Part shown: in pieces, positions 58,173-64,000 of the stretch
Layout of the letters: each line of letters starts with the position of its first letter
How positions within the stretch are numbered: the stretch's first letter is position 1
DNA from: Deuterostichococcus epilithicus
Lineage: Eukaryota; Chlorophyta; Trebouxiophyceae; Prasiolales; Stichococcaceae
DNA length: 64,000 bases
Direction of reading: 5' to 3'
Assembly: GCA_033439295.1 (NCBI GenBank)
Contig: JAVTLE010000005.1
Span: 2,034,501 to 2,098,500, forward strand
Program-made: the position numbers and the translations under genes
Notes under the pieces: model-generated
Databases searched by the model: none
What the model saw: only the letters and a program-made list of their open reading frames with translations
What the model was told of the DNA's origin: nothing

Positions 58173-60358
58173 ATGTTGTCTGGCGCGGCCCTAGGCAGGC
58201 GACCTGTGGCATTGGCTCCGACTCCGAGTTGTGTCACGTCGTGCAGTGTGCGTCCCCAGAGGCTCGCCCGCCAGGCGGTCATCCGGGCGGCGATGTCGCA
58301 GCCGACGGATCCGGTGTCCCCCGACGACATGACGCCCTCGGCGGGCGGCTCACAAGAGATTTCGTTCTCCCCGTTCACAGAGGTGACCAGCAGCCGTGTC
58401 ACACCCTGACAAACGTCTCTGCACGCCATTGCACCTTCTCCGCGCATCCGAAACAATCTATCAAGCCATTTCGCATGTTCACCCCAGGTGAAGCCGGAGC
58501 TGGTGCATGTCTCGCAAGCGCCAGTGGGCGAGTCCTACGCGCGTCTCGATTACCACCAGGAGTGCGAGGCGGGCGTCAACGAACAGATCAAGTGAGGCTC
58601 CGTTGGGACACCCCCCTCTCCCGCATCCAGGCTGCCCTCCGGCACCAGGCCTCGTTCCTGACAGCCTGCCACGTTCCGCCTGTCGCAGCCGCAGCGGCCG
58701 CCGCAAGCCCTGGCGTGTCTCATGTTTCATCACCAAGATACTTTGCTTCTGATTCAGCCATGTTGCTCTTCTTGCCCCAGAAATCCGCCAGTACTCTCAT
58801 GGAAATTTAGCGGAACGCCATGTAAACATATACAAACTGATGGTTTCGCGCCCGCCATCGCTCACGTCAGGATTGTCAGGCCACCACTGACGCTCCCGTC
58901 GCCATGCCTGCAGCATCGAGATGACCATCAGCTACGTGTACCTGTCGCTGCACTCATACGCGGACCGCGACAATGTTGGCCTGCCGGGCTTCGCCGAGTG
59001 GTTCAAGGCAGAGAGTGATGCTGAGCGCGAGCATGCGCAGCTGCTGCTGAACTTCCAGGTACTGGCTGACGAAACCTCTGCTCTTGTCTGCTTTGACGAA
59101 GCTGCTCGCTTGCCATGCCTGCTCTCCACATCGGTGCAGCAGTGACTGCTCGCAGCGTTGGTGTCTCCGTTGTAAGTTCGGTTGCATAGAAGTTTAGTGC
59201 TCACTCTGGCTGCGCAGAACAAGCGCGGCGGACGGGTCAAGCTGCACACGCTGGTGGCGCCGGAGATGGAGTGCGTCTTTGCTGCCCGCTGCAATTGCTC
59301 TGTACACCTCTGCACCCAGCGCCGAATGTGCACTCGGTTGGGATGACATGTACTCGGCGGAGATGGGCTGTCTGACGCAATGCACATACGTTGGATGCAC
59401 AGCAGCCTCTTCGTGCTGCTGCCAGTGCAGACACCTGCAGCCTGCCGACCTTCCTGACGGCCGCGGCGGCTGGCTCTCGAACCAGGAGATTCTCTCCTAC
59501 TCTCCCTTAACATCCACGATCATGGTGCTCATCAGAAACCCTGCTGCTGAGCCCTTGTACTGCTGACCCTCTGCTATCCAGGTTTGCCAATGACGTGAAG
59601 GGAGATGCGCTGTACATGATGGAGCTGGTGCTGTCGCTCGAGAAGCTCAACTTCCACAAACTGCGCCTGCTGCACGACATCGCTTGCAAGCACGACGACC
59701 CCGAGATGGCGGACTTCATTGGTGCGCAACGCTTTCCTCCAGAGCCTGCTGCAATGCCTGCCTGGGATCCTGCGAGCCCGCCCCGCGCTGACATGCACGA
59801 TGCAACTTGCACAATGCACGATGCTGTCAGTCTTGACCTCCTGTGCAGCCAGCCGCCTTGGATGGGAACGGGTGTGTCAGAGGGTGATGCCGAGACAGGA
59901 ACAAGGATATGCCATGCTGTACATACGAATGCTGACGCCCGGCTGTGCGGCCGTCCTGCAGAGGGGCAGCTGCTGGCGGACCAGTCGCGGTCGGTGAAGG
60001 AGGTGGCAGAGTACGTGTCACAGCTGCGGCGGGTGGGCCAGGGCCTCGGCGTCTTCGAGGTGAATTGCTAAGTGCCGCTCATGCCTGATTGACATAATGT
60101 ATATGGACACCCGTATGGAGCACCTCAAGCCCTCTTCTGCATCTTGATCACGCCTCAAGTCTGTCCGACACGGTCGCTCTGGCATCTCGCTGCTGCTCGG
60201 TAGTGAGTACATCTGGGTGACTGCACTGGCCCCTCAGTCGGCTGCTGATGCAATCAGAGATTGCACGTCGTTAACCTATTATAAGCGAAGGTGCTAACGC
60301 CTCACTTATGTTGCAGTTCGACAAGTACCTCGCCGCGGGTCTTGCGGCCGCGGCCTGA
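58173..60358 (+). CDS. Ferritin, plant/plastid type
   Basis: Iron-storage 24-mer subunit, probably stromal. Exons 58173-58382, 58488-58591, 58914-59058, 59218-59270, 59582-59721, 59962-60059 and 60317-60358 give 263 residues. The N-terminus (MLSGAALGRRPVALAPTPSC) is a transit peptide; an in-frame ATG at 58110 would extend it by 21 residues. The four-helix fold is clear: ARLDYHQECEAGVNEQIN, IEMTISYVYLSLHSYADRDN, AEWFKAESDAEREHAQLL, NKRGGRVKLHTLVAPEME, KGDALYMMELVLSLEKL and EGQLLADQSRSVKEVAEYVS. Ferroxidase ligands are present: Glu of NIE, Glu and His of ESDAEREH, Glu of SLEKL and Gln of EGQLL. The leading segment (VKPELVHVSQAPVGE) corresponds to the plant extension peptide. The penultimate intron joint uses GA|GTGCGT. 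Confidence 0.93.
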
Positions 60359-60845
60359 GTCCAGGGATCTGGAAGGGGAACGAAGTGTGCCGAAGTTCGC
60401 GGCAAGGTCTCTCACGCAACTGTGTGCATGAGACCACGAGACTGCGCCTACACTAGGTTTGACTTGCTGGCCAATGAGAGCTCGCAATCTGGCAACAGAA
60501 TTCATCGCTTGTAGTGTATTACTTGGTTTCAGCATCGTGAGGACGTCCTCGTCTCATTGAGCGGCGGTTGTTAGGACCGCAATGAGTCTAGGTAGGAGGC
60601 GGCGTCCGCAGACTTTGAGCATGGCCGCAGCCGCTCCATTGTGGAGCCCATGATGCACGTTGTCTGCGGTAGAGAACCTCACGAAGCACACGCCCCGTGC
60701 GCTGCTCAAGCTGCCCCCGCTGAAGCTGCCCATTTCCCAAACATTCAGCAAGCACCACGAAGCATGAATAGCAGAATAGGTATTTGACAGGCTGCCACGT
60801 CACGAAGCTGCTTCCTTGCCATGTCTTTGTCCGCCCGTGAAGAGT
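60359..60845. other. Intergenic, ferritin 3' region to next gene
   Basis: About 490 bases. On the minus strand it contains the RRM-like fragment listed separately. The remainder holds no recognised element. Confidence 0.35.
60554..60733 (-). pseudogene. Orphan RRM-like fragment
   Basis: A 59-codon minus-strand frame (from MGSFSGGSLSSARG) contains RGVCFVRF, an RNP1-like octamer. STADNVHHGLHNG and KVCGRRLLPRL follow, in the positions of helix 2 and the last strand of an RNA-recognition motif. No partner exons with RNP2 were found beside it. It may be a gene relic, a terminal exon of an unseen minus-strand gene, or chance. Confidence 0.35.
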
Positions 60846-63800
60846 ATGTGCACGCCATCTGACCAATTGCGAAAAGGATCTGTTGCACCGATTGGCTTCA
60901 AAACATCCACGGCACGCGAGCTGATGCGCCAGCCCGGCTTCACTCCTCCGCTGCAGATGGGCCCGGCCAAGCAGGGGTGCAGCTGCGTGACCCTGCCCAA
61001 AATCACATGTTTGCGCCACCCACAGCTCCGAAATAGCACGAGCAAACCGTCTGCACGGATACCGCTGGCTGCTAAGCCAGCCGTACATCGCTCAATGCGG
61101 CGCGCGGCCAGCATCGCAGGCAACTCACCGGCGGAGCAGAGCCGTGCAGACTGCGCCGACAACGTCGCGGGTCGTTCTGCGTCTGAGAGCGCCTCAGAAG
61201 CAGCTCGGTCGGATGGCAAGGAGGTGCTGTATGAAAAGGTAGCCGCATTCGGCTCCGCGCTTGCGGCGCAGCAGGAGGCGGCCTTCCTCGCGGCACAGGA
61301 CGAGGTGCGGCAGCGGCGCGAAACGGAAAGGCAACTGCAGGAGGAGCAGCAGGGGCAACAGGCGCCAGCAGCGCCGGCTGCAGTAGAGCAGAGCAGCGAC
61401 CCCGCTGCCACTGGGGGCGCCGGCGCCGCTGCGCCCGCGGCGGCGGCTTTCGTTGCTGGCATTGCACTAGCGGCGCCCGCTCCGCCGGTCGGCCAGCCGG
61501 CCGCCCAGCAGCCGTTTGCCGCAAGTGTGGGCAGCAGTGCCTCGCCGGTTGCCGGCGCCGGTGCCACGGCGGCAGACAGCAGCGAGCCGGCCGCCGGCCT
61601 CGACATGGCGGCGGCCGTACGGGAACGGCTGGCGGCGGCAGCAAAGTACAGACAGGTGGGCCATCAACACAAGATGACTGCATGTGGCGAAACGCATTCA
61701 CGTCAGACCTACTGCGGTGCGATGGCTGAACCGGTGTGCTGCCGGAGGCAAGACTCTTCCTTGGGCTGACGGGCTGTGAGGGTCCCACGAGTCAGGACTT
61801 GCCTGCACCACCAGGGTGGCGCAGCAAAGATTCCAGCGCCTTTGAGCGGATGCAGACGCTCGGAATCGGCATTGCGCAGGAAAAGAAGGAGGCAGAGGCC
61901 AAGCGAGCAGACGAGGGCGACGGCGGCGAAGGGGATGAAGAGCAGGCTGCGCGGCTGGGGCGCGGCAGCGGCAGCGCCGACGTCGCCGCGGGCTTCCTCG
62001 CGAATGTGATGGAAAATGACGCGGCGCCGCCGCCCAGCGCAGTGAACGTCAGCATGGGTGAGCCACAGCATCGGCCTGCTCATGCCCGATTGCCGTAGCT
62101 TGAAGGCTGACGACTTCAAAGCAAATCGCAATAGATCATTGGATCTACCTCCTGACACCCAGAATGGTATGAATCAGACAGGATCTGCCGTCGCATGGTC
62201 CATTCATTGGGAGAGGGGTGTCTGCCTGCAGAGAAGTTCACGCAGCAGAAGGAGGACGAGCGGCGAAGGAACGTGGAGATCATCACGGTCGAGCGGGACT
62301 ATCGACCGGGAGAGCAGGGCGGCTACGCCGACGGCTACAAGCCGAAGGTGGTTCACTTGACTGCCATGACGCTGACAGGGCCTTGCACGCCTGCTCCCCT
62401 GCAGTTGGGACACAACTCCGCCCTGGCGCACCTGGTGGGCCGGCGGAACCCTGCGTCGCCAATTGCGCTCCTGAAGCTCCTCCTGAAGTGCATCGCCGCG
62501 CACTGCCGTGCAGGTGGCCACCTGGGGTATGTTTCCGCGGCCGGAGAACATCTCGAAGGCGTATGGCGGCGGCCGGACGCTGAAGCCGGGGGAGGCGCTG
62601 GAGAGTGAAGATGCCCGCGCTGCCCGCTCCCGCCGCGTCCGTGAGGTGACAATGTAGCATGGGTTTAGGGTTTCAGCTGCGACTCCACTCTCCACCATTC
62701 CCTCCACCATCCTCTCCAGCATTCCTGTTTGCAATGTGCCGGGCACCATTGAATTCCAGGAGTAGCAGGCCCCACTCGCAGCTGTCTTGGATGGCATGAC
62801 GGACGTCGTTTGTGTGTGCGCACAGGCCATGCAGCGGTACAAGCAGACATCGGGCATCGAAGTCGACCCGGCCGTCCAGCAGCAGGCCCAGGTGCAACAT
62901 GTGATTCTGGTGTATTCATGTATTAGAACATCAGTACGAGCAGATGACATTCAGCAACGACCCTGATAACACTCTTTGCGCTGCGCCAGCCACGTGTGTG
63001 TGCCGAGGATCGCCTGCATTTCTGATGGCACTTTGCCGCTGATGGCACTTTGCCGCTGCCCCCTTCCCTGGGGTGTGCAGGAACGAATGGACCAGGGCAT
63101 GACGGTGTTCAGGGCCGGACAGCTCACCGCGGCGCTGGTACACTTCACAGACGCAGCGGCGCTCATGCCGCTGCGCTCACCGGTGCGTCTGGTGGTCAGC
63201 CGGACTGTTCCTCTATCAACTGGGTGCAGGCTGGTCTGGGTGCATGCTGTCACCAGTCGACTCGTGCATCCGGCTGCATTCACTTTTGTTTCTGTGGGTT
63301 TCATGGTCAACCCCCACGTCGACGCCATGTCTTGTGCGGTGGCCAGCTCGGCGGTGAGGCGCGGCTGCAGCAGGCCATCACCCTGGACTCGCTGGGCAAG
63401 GCGCAGGAGGCCAAGGTGCGCACTGATGAGCCGCTCGCCATTGCTCCTTGGTGCCGGACGCAAAGAGACAACACACGGGCGCCACACGCCACAGGCGCCA
63501 GTACGCAGCAGCCAGCCTTTGGGCAGTCTGGGCACTCAAGACTCACATTCAACCCCTGCGCAATGCGCAACTTGCGAGACGTGAATCATGGATGCCTTGG
63601 TGGTGCTGATGCGCTGCTGGCGTGGCACGGCAGGCGGTGTACACCAGCCTGAAGGGGCACCCCACGGGCATCATTGCCAAGCGCGTCAACCAGCTGCTGG
63701 GAGGCTTCGAGGTGCAGCGCCTGGCTCGTTGATATGCGGCACCTGGTGTTCTCTCTGCATCATTTTTGCGCATGCCTTTGTGTGGGTACCAGACTGATGG

Positions 63801-64000
63801 CGCCTGCCCCTGCTAATGCAGGCGATGGCTTTCCTGAAGGCAGACACCATCAGCTATGCGGTGAAACCGAACGAGTATGCCAAGTACTTCAGGTGCGGCA
63901 GCGCATTCCTTAGATCTCGCTCTTTCTTGCGCTAGCAGGCTGGGTCGCAGTTACCGCAGCGGCCGCGCGGGGCCCGCTCGGTGCCGTCGTGCGTGAGCAT
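60846..64000 (+). CDS. Conserved plastid-type protein with TPR-like C-terminus, 3' partial
   Basis: The start is uncertain: in-frame ATGs lie at 60846 and 61095 (MRRAASIAGNSPAEQSRADC). The basic, Ser/Ala-rich N-terminus suits a plastid transit peptide. The first large exon ends at 61655 after a coiled-coil/Gln-rich stretch (DEVRQRRETERQLQEE) and an Ala/Pro-rich region. Later exons: PPGWRSKDSSAFERMQTLGI, KEDERRRNVEIITVERDYRP, ATWGMFPRPENISKAYGGGR with LKPGEALESEDARAARSRRV, MQRYKQTSGIEVDPAVQQQ, then helical hairpins MTVFRAGQLTAALVHFTDA, GGEARLQQAITLDSLGKAQE, AVYTSLKGHPTGIIAKRVNQ and AMAFLKADTISYAVKPNEYA. The GMFPRP-NISK-GGGR-PGE signature and the repeat order recall uncharacterised plant and cyanobacterial plastid proteins. 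The gene continues beyond the right edge. Function unknown. Confidence 0.65.

Noticed and set aside
1-64000. CRISPR arrays, operons, transposons, viral or LTR relics
   Set aside because: No regularly spaced repeats, no polycistronic arrangement and no integrase, transposase, polymerase or capsid-like reading frame were recognised. The intron-rich plant-like genes indicate a eukaryotic chromosome.

Overview
This window looks like nuclear DNA of a unicellular green alga, probably a trebouxiophyte (Coccomyxa/Chlorella-like). It is GC-rich and dense with genes. Almost every gene is cut into short exons by roughly 100-250-base introns with GTGAGT/GTGCGT donors and TGCAG acceptors. CAG and GCC microsatellites are common. 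The gene content is that of the green lineage: DET1, a plastid-type ferritin, a PsbP-domain lumen protein, a twin-arginine lumen protein and a plastid-type phosphate translocator. I see no prokaryotic operon, no CRISPR array, no rRNA or tRNA gene, and no recognisable transposon or viral relic. A few undetermined bases (18909; 43210-43214) mark it as a draft assembly.

Layout, left to right: a 5'-truncated sugar-phosphate/phosphate translocator (+); a large nuclear coiled-coil protein of unknown family (-); the splicing factor ZOP1/WBP4 (+); ribosomal protein uL13/L13a (-); a homologue of the plant actin-binding protein SCAB1 (+); DET1 (-); L-threonine aldolase (-); a VPS10/sortilin-type sorting receptor (-); a bL25 ribosomal protein, probably mitochondrial (+); a SAM-dependent methyltransferase (-); a GT34-type glycosyltransferase with a Cys-rich extension (+); the long-form tRNase Z with a polyglutamine linker (-); a PsbP-domain (PPD5-like) lumen protein (+); a small twin-arginine thylakoid protein (-); a RING/C2H2 protein of the ZNF598/Hel2 type fused to an NFX1-type R3H module (+); a secreted cyclophilin-like protein (+); an 80-bp palindrome; ferritin (+); an orphan RRM fragment (-); and a plastid-type protein with a TPR-like C-terminus that runs off the right edge (+).

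The genes do not form one pathway, as expected for a eukaryotic chromosome. Themes recur: photosynthesis and light response (DET1, PPD5, the twin-arginine protein, ferritin), translation and RNA quality control (uL13, bL25, tRNase Z, ZOP1, the ZNF598-like fusion), and secretion or the cell surface (sortilin, GT34, the cyclophilin-like protein). Many neighbours are divergent with 200-660-bp shared upstream regions. I rebuilt exon chains by hand; for eleven genes (the first one 5'-partial) the summed exon lengths keep an open frame to the stop.

Most worth following up: a near-complete SCAB1 homologue (coiled coil plus Ig-PH) in an organism without stomata; the RING-C2H2-R3H fusion; a sortilin-type receptor with an abortive copy of one exon edge in its intron; the polyQ tether of tRNase Z; and an unusually high number of frame-validated GC-AG introns.
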